A stretch of 64,000 nt of DNA from DASYRM01 sp036004405 (lineage in GTDB: Bacteria; Acidobacteriota; Vicinamibacteria; Vicinamibacterales; UBA2999): NCBI GenBank assembly GCA_036004405.1, contig DASYRM010000133.1, forward strand, positions 62,001 through 126,000. The letters are read 5' to 3'. Below the pieces are notes generated by a model. The model made no database searches, was not told the DNA's origin, and saw nothing but the letters and a program-made list of their open reading frames with translations. Below are positions 1 through 7,951 of this stretch, piece by piece (within the stretch, counting starts at the first letter, position 1; every line of letters starts with the position of its first letter). The position numbers and the translations under genes are program-made.

Positions 1-1109
1 TCGGCCGCGACGTGACGCTGGTGCGCTATCGCATGGAGGGCGGGGCGACGCGCGAAGAGGAGGTGACCGCGCGTCTCCTCAGCTACAACACCGCCCCCGT
101 ATGGCAGATCGGCGGCGAGATCGTCACCGGCCTCCAGGCGGACCACATCCGCTTCCCCGAGCTGCCCGGCAATCTCTTCGCGCGGCCCACGCTCGTCTGG
201 TCGCTCTCGAACCAGGGAGCGACGCGGCACCGTGTCGAAGCCGCCTACCTCGCGACGCGACTGTCGTGGAACGCGGACTACGTGCTGACCGTGGCCCGCG
301 ACGACGCCAGGGCGGATCTCGACGGCTGGGTCACGGTCACCAACGCCAGCGGCACGCAGTTCCGCAACGCATCACTGCAGCTCGTCGCGGGCAACGTCAA
401 TCGCGTGCGGCAGGAGCTCGGCAAGATGGCCGACATGGCGCTCGAACGCCGGGAGCTCGCCGCGGCCCGGCCGGCGATGGCGCAGGAGTCGTTCTCGGAC
501 TACCACCTCTACACGCTGGCACGGAAGACGTCGATCAACAACAACCAGACCAAACAGGTGAGCATGCTCGGCGCCACCGGCTTCCCGGTCCGCAAGCGCT
601 ACGTCGTCGACGGCCAGGCGTTCTACTACCGCAACGCGCAGCACCCCGGGTCGCCGCTCAAGGACGACGTGCAGGTGTTCTATCAGCTCGCGAACGAGGC
701 GAAGACCGGGCTGGGCATGCCGATGCCGGCCGGCGTCGTGCGCGTCTACCAGGCCGACTCGCACGGGGGCACGCAGTTCGTCGGCGAAGACCGCATCGAT
801 CACACGCCGACCGACGAGACGCTCAACCTCAGGATCGGCACCGCGTTCGACGTCGTGGCCGAGCGCAAGCAGACCGACTTCCAGAAGATCGCGTCGAACG
901 TCTACGAGATGGAGTTCGAGGTGGTGCTGCGCAACCACAAGACCGCGCCGGTGACCGTGAGAGTCAACGAGCCGATCGGTGGGACGTGGCGCATGATCAG
1001 CTCCACGCTGCCCTACACGAAGACCGACGCCTGGGCCGCGCAGTTCAACGTCCCCGTCGTGGCCGACGGGAGCGTGACCCTGCGGTATCGAGTGCGCGTC
1101 ACGTACTAA
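1..1109 (+). CDS. DUF4139 domain-containing protein, C-terminal part
   Basis: The frame is open to the left edge, so the N-terminus, where a DUF4140 domain is usually found, lies outside the window. The visible part has the family's barrel-like signature: an SWNADY segment followed by DLDGWVTVTNASG and a VAGNVNRV stretch. A variable middle carries a YHLYTL segment, and the C-terminus is beta-rich with repeated NH/W-T strands. The family is thought to be secreted or surface-associated, with no established activity. The stop codon overlaps by three bases the stop of the convergent GIY-YIG gene. Family assignment is by motif recognition only. Confidence 0.75.
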   Translation, partial: GRDVTLVRYRMEGGATREEEVTARLLSYNTAPVWQIGGEIVTGLQADHIRFPELPGNLFARPTLVWSLSNQGATRHRVEAAYLATRLSWNADYVLTVARDDARADLDGWVTVTNASGTQFRNASLQLVAGNVNRVRQELGKMADMALERRELAAARPAMAQESFSDYHLYTLARKTSINNNQTKQVSMLGATGFPVRKRYVVDGQAFYYRNAQHPGSPLKDDVQVFYQLANEAKTGLGMPMPAGVVRVYQADSHGGTQFVGEDRIDHTPTDETLNLRIGTAFDVVAERKQTDFQKIASNVYEMEFEVVLRNHKTAPVTVRVNEPIGGTWRMISSTLPYTKTDAWAAQFNVPVVADGSVTLRYRVRVTY

Positions 1110-1363
1110 ACGAAGTGGTGCTTCACGAAGGCACGGCCGGCGCTCGACTTGAGGAACTTCTCGAAGCGGTGCGCCGTGCCTTCGTTCCCGAACTGCACCA
1201 CCGCCACCAGACGCCACGGCCGGTGCGTGGCCGTGAGCGGCGAATGCCCGGCGTTGTGCGCCGCAATCCGCATCGACACGTTGGCCGCCGCCTCGACGTA
1301 CAGGCGATCCGGGTTGGCGAGACTGTGGATTACGTACACAAACCGCTTAACGTCCTGCGACAC
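1106..1363 (-). CDS. GIY-YIG nuclease family protein, degenerate second motif
   Basis: This is an 85-residue protein of the short single-domain GIY-YIG group (UvrC/Slx1 N-terminal fold). The first strand FVYVIHS, the helix arginine in RIAAHNAG, the RPWRLV strand and the FEKFLKS glutamate are all where the family expects them. The second half of the GIY-YIG motif reads YVE, where YVG or YIG is normal, so catalysis may be weakened or lost. The start is a GTG; a later GTG in the same frame would remove part of the fold. It converges with the DUF4139 gene, the two stops overlapping. Family is clear, activity is not. Confidence 0.75.
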   Translation of the reverse strand: MSQDVKRFVYVIHSLANPDRLYVEAAANVSMRIAAHNAGHSPLTATHRPWRLVAVVQFGNEGTAHRFEKFLKSSAGRAFVKHHFV

Positions 1364-1500
1364 GCCAGGATCCAGTGCAAGCGTCGCGCCTCCCGGATGA
1401 CGCGGAAAACGAGCGTCACGAGCCTGAATCGGGCAATTCGTTCTACCCGCCTGGCCGGCCAGTTCGCAGTTCTGTCCACGGCTCCGTTATCCTTCCCCGG

Positions 1501-2154
1501 ATGCAGCTGGTCTTCGAGCAGATCCGATCGGGCGGCGATCGTAACTTCGGCTACTTGCTGGGCGACCGCGAGGCCAAGGCTGGCGTCCTGATCGACCCGT
1601 CGTTTTCGCCAGGCACCTTCGTCACGCGGGCCCGTGAACAGGGGCTCACCATCACCCACGTGCTGAACACGCACGGGCACGCCGACCACACCAACGGCAA
1701 CACGCAGGCCATCATGCTGACGCGGGCGCGCCTCGCCGCGCATCCCGAGGCGGCCAGCAAGCCCGCCGTGCCGCTGGCCGACGGACAGGTTCTGCCCATC
1801 GGCGACCTGCGCCTGCAGTGCTTTCACGTGCCGGGCCATTACCACGATCACATCGCGCTCTTCGAGTCGCGATTCGAGCTGCTGATGACCGGCGACCTGT
1901 TGTTCGTGGGCAAGGTGGGCGGCACGTCCGACGACGCGGCCGCCGAGCAGGAGTGGCACAGCCTGCAGCGGCTTCTCCATGCCGTGCCCGATTCGACCAC
2001 CGTCTGGCCGGGCCACGACTACGGCGTCAGGCCGTCCTCGACGATGGCGCTCGAACGGGCGACGAACCCCTTCCTGCGCTGCGACTCGCTGGACGAGTTC
2101 CTGGCGATGAAGGCCGCCTGGCCGGCGTTCAAGAAGGAACACGGCCTGAAATAG
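1501..2154 (+). CDS. MBL-fold metallohydrolase (glyoxalase II/ETHE1-like)
   Basis: A 217-residue metallo-beta-lactamase-fold enzyme. The HxHxDH metal motif is visible as THGHADHTNG, followed by the later ligands in PGHYHDHIAL, MTGDLLF and VWPGHDYG. This pattern fits the hydroxyacylglutathione hydrolase/persulfide dioxygenase branch, which hydrolyses or oxidises glutathione-linked substrates; the exact substrate cannot be read from sequence. I chose the ATG at 1501 because homology-like sequence (MQLVFEQIRSGGDRNF) begins there. The upstream extension to 1375 is low-quality, proline- and arginine-rich and unlike the family. The gene stands alone between convergent neighbours. Confidence 0.8.
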   Translation: MQLVFEQIRSGGDRNFGYLLGDREAKAGVLIDPSFSPGTFVTRAREQGLTITHVLNTHGHADHTNGNTQAIMLTRARLAAHPEAASKPAVPLADGQVLPIGDLRLQCFHVPGHYHDHIALFESRFELLMTGDLLFVGKVGGTSDDAAAEQEWHSLQRLLHAVPDSTTVWPGHDYGVRPSSTMALERATNPFLRCDSLDEFLAMKAAWPAFKKEHGLK

Positions 2155-2173
2155 GCCGCGCCTCTGGCGGCCG

Positions 2174-2638
2174 CTACCGCGGCCCCTGGCGCCCTTCCCA
2201 GCTCCACCGGCCGCGCGAGTAGCGCGTCACCTTCTTCAAGTGGATCTGATGGGTGTTCTGGTCGCGGCCGGGCGCGCCGGTAATCGACACCTGATCGCCG
2301 ACTTGAAAGGTGTCCTTCCCCACCCCTTCGCGCTCGAGCCGTGACGGGCTCGCCCACTCGGCGCCGTAACGCTGCGTCCGGCCGCTTGGATCCGCCGCCT
2401 GGACGTAGAGCCACGCGTGCGGCGCGCGATAGACGAACTCTACGACGTCGCCCTCGATCGTCACCGAGTCCGACTCGAAGTACGCCCCGGCAAAGGAGTG
2501 ATGGCTGTACGCGGGCACCGAGCACGCGAGGAGGATCAGGAGGACGCCGATCCGAAAGCGCAACCCGCACAGAACGCGGGTCGCGCGACAGCATCTGGCA
2601 AACCGGCTTAACGCCGGTTCGCAAGGGAGGCCGCGCAT
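2174..2638 (-). CDS. DUF6152 family exported protein
   Basis: About 154 residues if begun at the ATG at 2638. A hydrophobic segment (FRIGVLLILLACSVPAYS) precedes HHSF, the usual start of mature DUF6152 proteins. The remainder has the family pattern: SVTIEGDVVEFVYRAPHAWLY, then WASPSRLEREG, then FQVGDQVSITG, ending QIHLKKV. The function of DUF6152 is not known; it is a small periplasmic beta-rich domain. The first ~25 residues are partly encoded by a repeated palindrome (2593-2622), so the true start may lie further downstream, just before the hydrophobic segment. It is divergent from the amidase operon. Confidence 0.75.
   Translation of the reverse strand: MRGLPCEPALSRFARCCRATRVLCGLRFRIGVLLILLACSVPAYSHHSFAGAYFESDSVTIEGDVVEFVYRAPHAWLYVQAADPSGRTQRYGAEWASPSRLEREGVGKDTFQVGDQVSITGAPGRDQNTHQIHLKKVTRYSRGRWSWEGRQGPR
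2593..2622 (-). repeat. 30-bp palindromic repeat, copy 1
   Basis: On the minus strand this reads GCGAACCGGCGTTAAGCCGG followed by TTTGCCAGAT. It forms a seven-pair stem (AACCGGC/GCCGGTT) with a five-base loop. A second copy at 13143-13172 matches 28 of 30 bases, the two differences lying in the loop. Both copies lie upstream of a gene in the same relative orientation. This copy overlaps the predicted N-terminal codons of the DUF6152 gene. Confidence 0.7.
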
Positions 2639-2646
2639 GGTGGCCG

Positions 2647-2652
2647 TATTAT
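2647..2652 (+). promoter_or_regulatory. candidate -10 box of the amidase operon
   Basis: TATTAT lies eight bases upstream of the TTG start at 2660, in a stretch that is AT-rich against a GC-rich background. With this spacing transcription would begin at or next to the start codon, suggesting a leaderless message. No Shine-Dalgarno sequence is present. No convincing -35 was identified. Confidence 0.4.
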
Positions 2653-2659
2653 AGGACTC

Positions 2660-4129
2660 TTGCGCGTTCTCGCCGTCATCACCGTCCTGCTCGCGCTGCT
2701 GCTGACTTCGCTGCCGCTCGCGCAGAGCCCGGGCCCGATCGCGGTCGTGTCGCCGGCCGGCCGCCGCGCGCTCGCGACCGCCGTGGTCAACGATCAGGAG
2801 TACGTGGCGCTCGACGACGTGTCGGCGTTCGTGCCGCTGACCATCCGCGAGGATCGGCAGGGCGGCGTCTCGATCAACGTCAGGGGCAAGGCCATCGTCG
2901 CGCCGCGCGATCGCGCGCTGGTGTCGGTGGATGGCCGCGTGGTGGCGCTGCCGGCCCCGCTCGTCCGCATGGGCGGGCGCTGGCTCGCGCCGGTGGACTT
3001 CCTGCCGCGGGCGCTCGGGCTCCTGTCGGAGTCGCGCATCGAATACCGGCGCGGATCGCGGCTGCTCCTGATCGGCGCCGTCCGCGTCCCGCGCGTCACC
3101 ACACGCGTCGAGCCCGCGGGCGCGGGCACCCGCGTCACGATGGAAGTGGCGCCGCCGACCGGAGTGATGACGGTCACCGACGCCGACAAGGTCGTCATCC
3201 GGCTCGACGCCGACGCCATCGATTTCGCGCCCGTCGCCGGCAGTTCGCCCGCGGTCACACTGGTTCGGGGCGACGCGCCCGCCACGGTGACCATCGGCCT
3301 GGCGCCGTCGGCCGGCGACGTGCGTGCGTCCACGTCGAACACCGACAGCGCGGCACGCATCGTCGTCGACATCACCGCGCCCGCGCAGGCGCAGGAATCG
3401 CCGGCCGCACCGGCCGCCCCCGCCCCGCCGGTCCTGACGCCGCCGAAGACCGGCGTGCAGACCGTAGTGATCGATCCGGGCCACGGCGGCGACGACGCCG
3501 GCGTCCGAGGCTCGGGCGGCACGCTCGAGAAGCAGGTGACGCTCGACGTAGCCCGCCGGCTCAAGACCCTGCTCGAAGCGCGGATGGGCGTTCGCGTCGT
3601 GCTCACACGAGACGACGATCGCACCGTCCCGCCCGACGAGCGCACCGCCACGGCCAACAACGCCAAGGGCGATCTGTTCGTGAGCCTGCACATGAGCTCC
3701 TCGCCGTCGCCAGCCATGACCGGCGCCGCCGTGTACTTCATGCGCCTCGATCGCGAGGGCGAGGAAACACGGCGCGAGGCGGGCGCGCAGGCGCTGTCGT
3801 TACCCGTGCTCGGCGGCGGAACGCGGGTCATCGAGACCATCCGGTGGGATCTCGCGCAGGCCCGGCACGTCGAAGACTCGGGGCGGCTCGCCAACCTGCT
3901 CGCCGCCGCCCTCGAAGGTCACGTGCCCACCACGCCGCAGCCGATCCAGGCGGCGCCGCTGCGCGTGCTGGCCGGGCTCAACATGCCTGCGGTCCTGCTC
4001 GAGATGGGCTACCTCACCAATGCGGATCAGGAGAAGCGCGCAACCGGTGACGAAGGCCGCACGGCGCTCGTGCAGGCCATCTACGACGCGGTGAACCGGT
4101 TTGCGCTGGCCGCGCCCGGCGGACGGTAA
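2660..4129 (+). CDS. N-acetylmuramoyl-L-alanine amidase (Amidase_3)
   Basis: A 489-residue exported zinc amidase that cleaves the lactyl-L-alanine bond of peptidoglycan. The N-terminus is a signal peptide (VLAVITVLLALLLTSLPLAQ). Next come a copper-amine-oxidase-N-like/AMIN-type region (about 25-250) and a proline-rich linker. The catalytic domain (about 270-485) shows VVIDPGHGGDDAG, VVLTRDDD, LFVSLHMSSS and VLLEMGYLTN, which together supply the zinc histidines and glutamates. The start is TTG, supported by the signal peptide beginning immediately. It is the first gene of a tight operon with the GerMN gene two bases downstream. Confidence 0.92.
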   Translation: MRVLAVITVLLALLLTSLPLAQSPGPIAVVSPAGRRALATAVVNDQEYVALDDVSAFVPLTIREDRQGGVSINVRGKAIVAPRDRALVSVDGRVVALPAPLVRMGGRWLAPVDFLPRALGLLSESRIEYRRGSRLLLIGAVRVPRVTTRVEPAGAGTRVTMEVAPPTGVMTVTDADKVVIRLDADAIDFAPVAGSSPAVTLVRGDAPATVTIGLAPSAGDVRASTSNTDSAARIVVDITAPAQAQESPAAPAAPAPPVLTPPKTGVQTVVIDPGHGGDDAGVRGSGGTLEKQVTLDVARRLKTLLEARMGVRVVLTRDDDRTVPPDERTATANNAKGDLFVSLHMSSSPSPAMTGAAVYFMRLDREGEETRREAGAQALSLPVLGGGTRVIETIRWDLAQARHVEDSGRLANLLAAALEGHVPTTPQPIQAAPLRVLAGLNMPAVLLEMGYLTNADQEKRATGDEGRTALVQAIYDAVNRFALAAPGGR

Positions 4130-4131
4130 CG

Positions 4132-4722
4132 ATGAAACGCACCGCGCTTTTCGGCCTCGCCGGATTCAGCGCCCTGGCGCTCCTTGCCTGGGGCGTGGAC
4201 GTCGGCCTGCAGTACCTGGCACGCAAAGAGTCGCCTGACGCGCCGGTGGCGGCGGCGGCGCCGCCGGCGCCAACCGCGCACATCACCGCCACGCTCTTCT
4301 ATGGAGCGCGCGACGGGCTGCTGCTCCAGCCGGTGCGCGTCGAGGTGCCGCTCGCCGAGGGCGCGGTGGCGCAGGGACGCCAGATCGTCCGCGCGCTTCT
4401 GCAGCCGCCGCCGGCGCCGTACGTTTCGGTGATTCCCGCCGGCACGACGCTCAAGGCGTTCTACCTGACGTCGAGCGGCGACGCCTTCGTCGATCTCAGC
4501 TCCGACATCACGAGCAAGCATCCCGGCGGCACGCACGCCGAGCTCCTCACGGTCTATGCGATCGTCAACACGATCGCCACCAACCTGCAGGGCGTGCAGC
4601 GCGTGCAGCTGCTCGTGGACGGCCAGGAGGCCGACTCGGTGGCGGGACACGTGGACGTGCGGCGACCGCTCGAGCGTGACCTGACGCTCGTCCGGCAGGA
4701 GCCACCACCTGCAGTAAAGTAG
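4132..4722 (+). CDS. GerMN domain-containing protein
   Basis: A 196-residue protein with an N-terminal membrane anchor or signal (ALFGLAGFSALALLAWGVDV), an Ala/Pro linker, and a GerMN domain from about residue 50. The domain shows TATLFYGARDGLLLQPVRVEV, IVRALLQPP, GDAFVDLSSD and ELLTVYAIVNTIATN. GerMN domains occur in spore germination GerM and in many non-sporulating bacteria, where they are linked to the cell envelope; no enzymatic role is established. It begins two bases after the amidase stop and is followed by rph, an arrangement seen in several Gram-negative groups, so it is probably co-transcribed. Confidence 0.88.
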   Translation: MKRTALFGLAGFSALALLAWGVDVGLQYLARKESPDAPVAAAAPPAPTAHITATLFYGARDGLLLQPVRVEVPLAEGAVAQGRQIVRALLQPPPAPYVSVIPAGTTLKAFYLTSSGDAFVDLSSDITSKHPGGTHAELLTVYAIVNTIATNLQGVQRVQLLVDGQEADSVAGHVDVRRPLERDLTLVRQEPPPAVK

Positions 4723-4728
4723 CGGGCA

Positions 4729-5460
4729 ATGCGTTCTGACAACCGCCTCCCGGAACAGCTCCGCCCCTCTCGCATCACCCCCAACTACCTGGTTCACGCC
4801 GAAGGTTCCGTGCTCGTCGAGGCGGGCCGCACCAAGGTGATCTGCACCGCCAGCGTCGAGGACCGCGTGCCGCTCTTCCGGCGCAACAGCGGCAAGGGCT
4901 GGGTGACAGCCGAATACGGGATGCTCCCGCGCGCCACCTCCACGCGTACCCAGCGCGAGGCGTCGGCCGGTCGCGTCGGGGGGCGCACGCAGGAGATCCA
5001 GCGCCTGATCGGCCGCTCGCTGCGGGCGGTGACGCGCATGGAGGAGCTCGGCGAGCGCACGATCACCCTGGACTGCGACGTCATCCAGGCCGACGGCGGT
5101 ACGCGCACGGCGTCGATCACCGGCGCCTACGTCGCCCTGGTCCTGGCACTGCAGCAGCTGCGCGAGCGCGACGTGCTGCGCACGATGCCGGTCTCCGATT
5201 TCGTGGCGGCCACGAGCGTCGGCATCGTGGACGGCGAGCCGATGCTCGACCTGGCCTACGCCGAAGACTCACAGGCCGACGTGGACATGAACGTGGTGAA
5301 GACCGGCGGCGGCCTCTACATCGAGCTTCAGGGCACCGCCGAGGCGCTCCCCTTCGGACGCGAAGCGCTCAACCGGCTGCTCGACCTGGCCGACACCGGT
5401 ATCCGCCAGCTGATCGCGCTGCAGCGCGGCCTCGTCGGTCAGTACCTGGCGACCAAGTAG
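4729..5460 (+). CDS. rph: Ribonuclease PH
   Basis: A 243-residue phosphorolytic 3'-5' exoribonuclease that trims tRNA 3' ends and makes nucleoside diphosphates. It is full length for the family. Signature segments are MRSDNRLPEQLRP, SVLVEAGRTKVICTASVE, WVTAEYGMLPRAT, GGRTQEIQRLIGRSLR and LDCDVIQADGGTRTASITG. The GRTQEIQRLIGRSLR arginines are the phosphate and RNA-binding residues known for the family. It starts six bases after the GerMN stop and is followed 17 bases later by rdgB; the rph-rdgB pair is widely conserved. Confidence 0.97.
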   Translation: MRSDNRLPEQLRPSRITPNYLVHAEGSVLVEAGRTKVICTASVEDRVPLFRRNSGKGWVTAEYGMLPRATSTRTQREASAGRVGGRTQEIQRLIGRSLRAVTRMEELGERTITLDCDVIQADGGTRTASITGAYVALVLALQQLRERDVLRTMPVSDFVAATSVGIVDGEPMLDLAYAEDSQADVDMNVVKTGGGLYIELQGTAEALPFGREALNRLLDLADTGIRQLIALQRGLVGQYLATK

Positions 5461-5477
5461 CTGCACGCCGTGCGCCC

Positions 5478-6116
5478 GTGACGCGCGACCCGGTCACGCT
5501 GCTCGTCGCCACGACCAACGCCGACAAGGCGCGCGAGATCGCCTCTCTCCTGCAGGATGTCCCGGTGTCGCTGCTGACCCTCCGCACGACTCCGCCGGTG
5601 GCGGAGCCGGTCGAGACCGGCGACACCTTCGAGGCGAACGCGCGGCTGAAGGCGGAGTACTACGACGCCGCCGTCGCGGTGCCGCTGCGCGCGGCGCACC
5701 CCTCAGCGCGGATTCTGACCGTGGCCGAAGACTCGGGGCTGTCGATCGACGCGCTCGACGGCGAGCCGGGCGTCTACTCCGCGCGCTTTCTGTCGCCGGC
5801 AGCGACGTACCCGCAGCGATTCGCCGCCATCCAGGCCCGCCTCGCCGAGCGTGCCGGCGCGCCGCGCACCGCCCGCTTCGTCTGCGCGCTGGCGGTCGTG
5901 GAACACGGCAGCGTGCGGTTCGAGACGCGCGGCACCATCGAAGGCGTCATCGCGCGAGAGGCACGCGGCGGCGCCGGGTTCGGCTACGACCCGATCTTCG
6001 AGTACCCGCCGTTGGGCCGGACCCTCGCCGAGGTCACCGAGGCCGACAAGCTCGCCGTCGCGCATCGCGGCCACGCCTTTCGCGCGCTGGCCAGGTGGCT
6101 TGTCGGGCAGGTCTGA
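5478..6116 (+). CDS. rdgB: XTP/dITP diphosphatase (RdgB/HAM1)
   Basis: A 212-residue house-cleaning pyrophosphatase that removes non-canonical purine triphosphates (ITP, XTP, dITP). Motifs are LVATTNADKAREI at the N-terminus, GDTFEANARLKAEYY, the AEDSGLSIDALDGEPGVYSARF catalytic block, GAGFGYDPIFEYP and ADKLAVAHRGHAF. The start is GTG at 5478 and the protein begins directly at the conserved first strand. It contains a short insertion after the first helix (VAVPLRAAHPSARIL), which is variable in the family. It is the last gene of the amidase-GerMN-rph-rdgB operon. Confidence 0.95.
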   Translation: MTRDPVTLLVATTNADKAREIASLLQDVPVSLLTLRTTPPVAEPVETGDTFEANARLKAEYYDAAVAVPLRAAHPSARILTVAEDSGLSIDALDGEPGVYSARFLSPAATYPQRFAAIQARLAERAGAPRTARFVCALAVVEHGSVRFETRGTIEGVIAREARGGAGFGYDPIFEYPPLGRTLAEVTEADKLAVAHRGHAFRALARWLVGQV

Positions 6117-6286
6117 AGACGCCCACCTGACCGCGTTAGTTCCAGAGATCTGAGATCCCCAGAAGATCTGAGCCGATCGCCCTTCGGGCACCCGCCAGGG
6201 AACGGCACTGCTACACACACTTACAAGGACCCGTGACGGAAGCGTAATCACACAGACTGGCTTCGTGATTGCTGCTCCAGAGCCTG
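6117..6286. other. intergenic region before the GGDEF-EAL gene
   Basis: About 170 bases without a gene. It holds two copies of AGATCTGAG (near 6149 and 6164) and a small GCCC-TTC-GGGC hairpin near 6180. A c-di-GMP riboswitch was looked for because of the downstream gene and not found. No convincing promoter was identified. Confidence 0.3.
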
Positions 6287-7927
6287 ATGACACTCTTGGC
6301 GGAGCCGCGTATCAGCGGCTCTGCGACCCAGGACACTCCCGGGACACCCCGCGGCGCACGCATGCAGTTGTACAGCGTGGTCGTAGCTGGCAGCGCCGCC
6401 ACGTTTGCAACGCTGCTCGCGCTGGCGGGACGCGCGTGGATGCTGCCGCTCGCGCTGGCGCTCGTCTACCTGACGATCAAGTCGTATCGCATCTACCGGG
6501 ATCAGGTGGCCGAGGACCATCGCCACCACGAAGAGATGATGCGGCTGCACCGTGAGGCCGTGGCGGCGCTCGAAGCCGCCCGTCAGTCCGAGCAGCGCTA
6601 CGCCCGCGCGGCGCGCCACGACGATCTCACGGCTCTCCCCAACCGTCGGCTCTTCAGCGAGCTGCTGCAGCGATCGATGGCGCGGGCCGCACGCGCGGCC
6701 GAGCCGCACTACGCCGTCCTGTTCATCGATCTAGACGGCTTCAAGCTGGTGAACGACAGCCTCGGCCACCTCGTGGGCGACCAGTTCCTCGTCGCGATCT
6801 CCTCGCGCCTGCAGGCGCAGCTGCGGCCGAGCGATGTCTTGTCGCGGCTCGGGGGCGACGAATTTGCGGTGCTCATCGAGGATTTCACCACGCCGGACGA
6901 AGTGTGCGCCGTCACCGAGCGGCTGCAGCGCTCCCTGCGCGATCCCATCCGCCTGCAGGGGCGCGAACTCTACGGCTCGGCCAGCATCGGCATGGTGCTC
7001 GGCGGCCCGCAGTACGAGACGGTGGACGACCTGCTGCGCGACGCTGACATCGCCATGTATCGCGCCAAGGCGGCCGGTCGCGGCGGCTACCAGATCTTCG
7101 ATCCGCACATGCACGCCTCGGCCGTCGAGCGGCTGATGCTGGAAACCGAGCTTCGACATGCGGTCGAGCGCCACCACTTCACCATCGTGTATCAGCCGAT
7201 CGTCGAGCTGCCGTCGTCGGAGATCTGCGGGCTCGAAGCCTTCGTGCGGTGGACGCGTCCCGACGGGCGCGTCATCGGCCCGATCGACTTCATTCCCGTC
7301 GCCGAGGAAACCGGCCTGATCGTGCCGCTCACCTACTCGGTGCTCGGCGACGCGTGCGGCCAGATGGCGGCGTGGCAGCGGATGTTCGGCCAGCCGCTCG
7401 GCATCTCGGTGAACATCTCGTCGCGCCTGTTCGCGCGCCCCGACTTCCTGGACGAGGTCGAGCGGGCGGTGGAGGTCAGCGGTCTGCTGCCGGGCACGCT
7501 GCGCCTCGAGATCACCGAGAACACGCTGCTCGACACGTCGGACACGGTGCACCAGAACTTCGAGCGGCTGCGGCGCATGCAGGTGTCGGTCTATCTCGAC
7601 GACTTCGGCACCGGCTACTCGTCGCTCAGCTCGCTGCAGCGGTATCCGGTGGACGCGCTCAAGCTCGATCGATCGTTCGTGGCGAAGATGGGCGCGCCCG
7701 ACCACGGCTGCGCCATCGGCAACGCCATCGTGAAGCTGGCGCAGGAACTGGGCATGGGCCTCATCGCCGAGGGCGTCGAGACGCTGGCGCACGCCGAACA
7801 GCTCATGGCGCTGGGCTGCCCCCACGCTCAGGGGCACCTGTTCTCGGAGCCGCGCACCACCGAAGCCACGCAGACACTGCTGGCCCACGCCTTCGAACGC
7901 GTGCCAAGCAGCGTCCGCAGCGCATAG
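6287..7927 (+). CDS. GGDEF-EAL bifunctional c-di-GMP protein, membrane anchored
   Basis: About 546 residues. The N-terminus has two hydrophobic segments (around LYSVVVAGSAATFATLLALA and WMLPLALALVYLTIKSY), then a charged coiled-coil-like helix. The GGDEF domain follows with intact RLGGDEFAVL and an RxxD inhibitory site five residues before GGDEF (RPSDVLSRL). The EAL domain starts with GLEAFVRW, so the signature is EAF instead of EAL, but NISSRLF, RLEITENTLL, YLDDFGTGYSSL, LKLDRSFV and IAEGVET keep the metal and catalytic residues. It is predicted to make and/or degrade c-di-GMP. The start is uncertain: TTG 6269, ATG 6287 and ATG 6362 are in frame and none has a clear ribosome site. Confidence 0.9.
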   Translation: MTLLAEPRISGSATQDTPGTPRGARMQLYSVVVAGSAATFATLLALAGRAWMLPLALALVYLTIKSYRIYRDQVAEDHRHHEEMMRLHREAVAALEAARQSEQRYARAARHDDLTALPNRRLFSELLQRSMARAARAAEPHYAVLFIDLDGFKLVNDSLGHLVGDQFLVAISSRLQAQLRPSDVLSRLGGDEFAVLIEDFTTPDEVCAVTERLQRSLRDPIRLQGRELYGSASIGMVLGGPQYETVDDLLRDADIAMYRAKAAGRGGYQIFDPHMHASAVERLMLETELRHAVERHHFTIVYQPIVELPSSEICGLEAFVRWTRPDGRVIGPIDFIPVAEETGLIVPLTYSVLGDACGQMAAWQRMFGQPLGISVNISSRLFARPDFLDEVERAVEVSGLLPGTLRLEITENTLLDTSDTVHQNFERLRRMQVSVYLDDFGTGYSSLSSLQRYPVDALKLDRSFVAKMGAPDHGCAIGNAIVKLAQELGMGLIAEGVETLAHAEQLMALGCPHAQGHLFSEPRTTEATQTLLAHAFERVPSSVRSA

Positions 7928-7951
7928 GCAGAGAGGGCAGATTCTCCGCCT

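Noticed and set aside
6117..6286. c-di-GMP riboswitch before the GGDEF-EAL gene
   Set aside because: The GEMM-type conserved loops are not present; only a small hairpin and a short direct repeat are seen.
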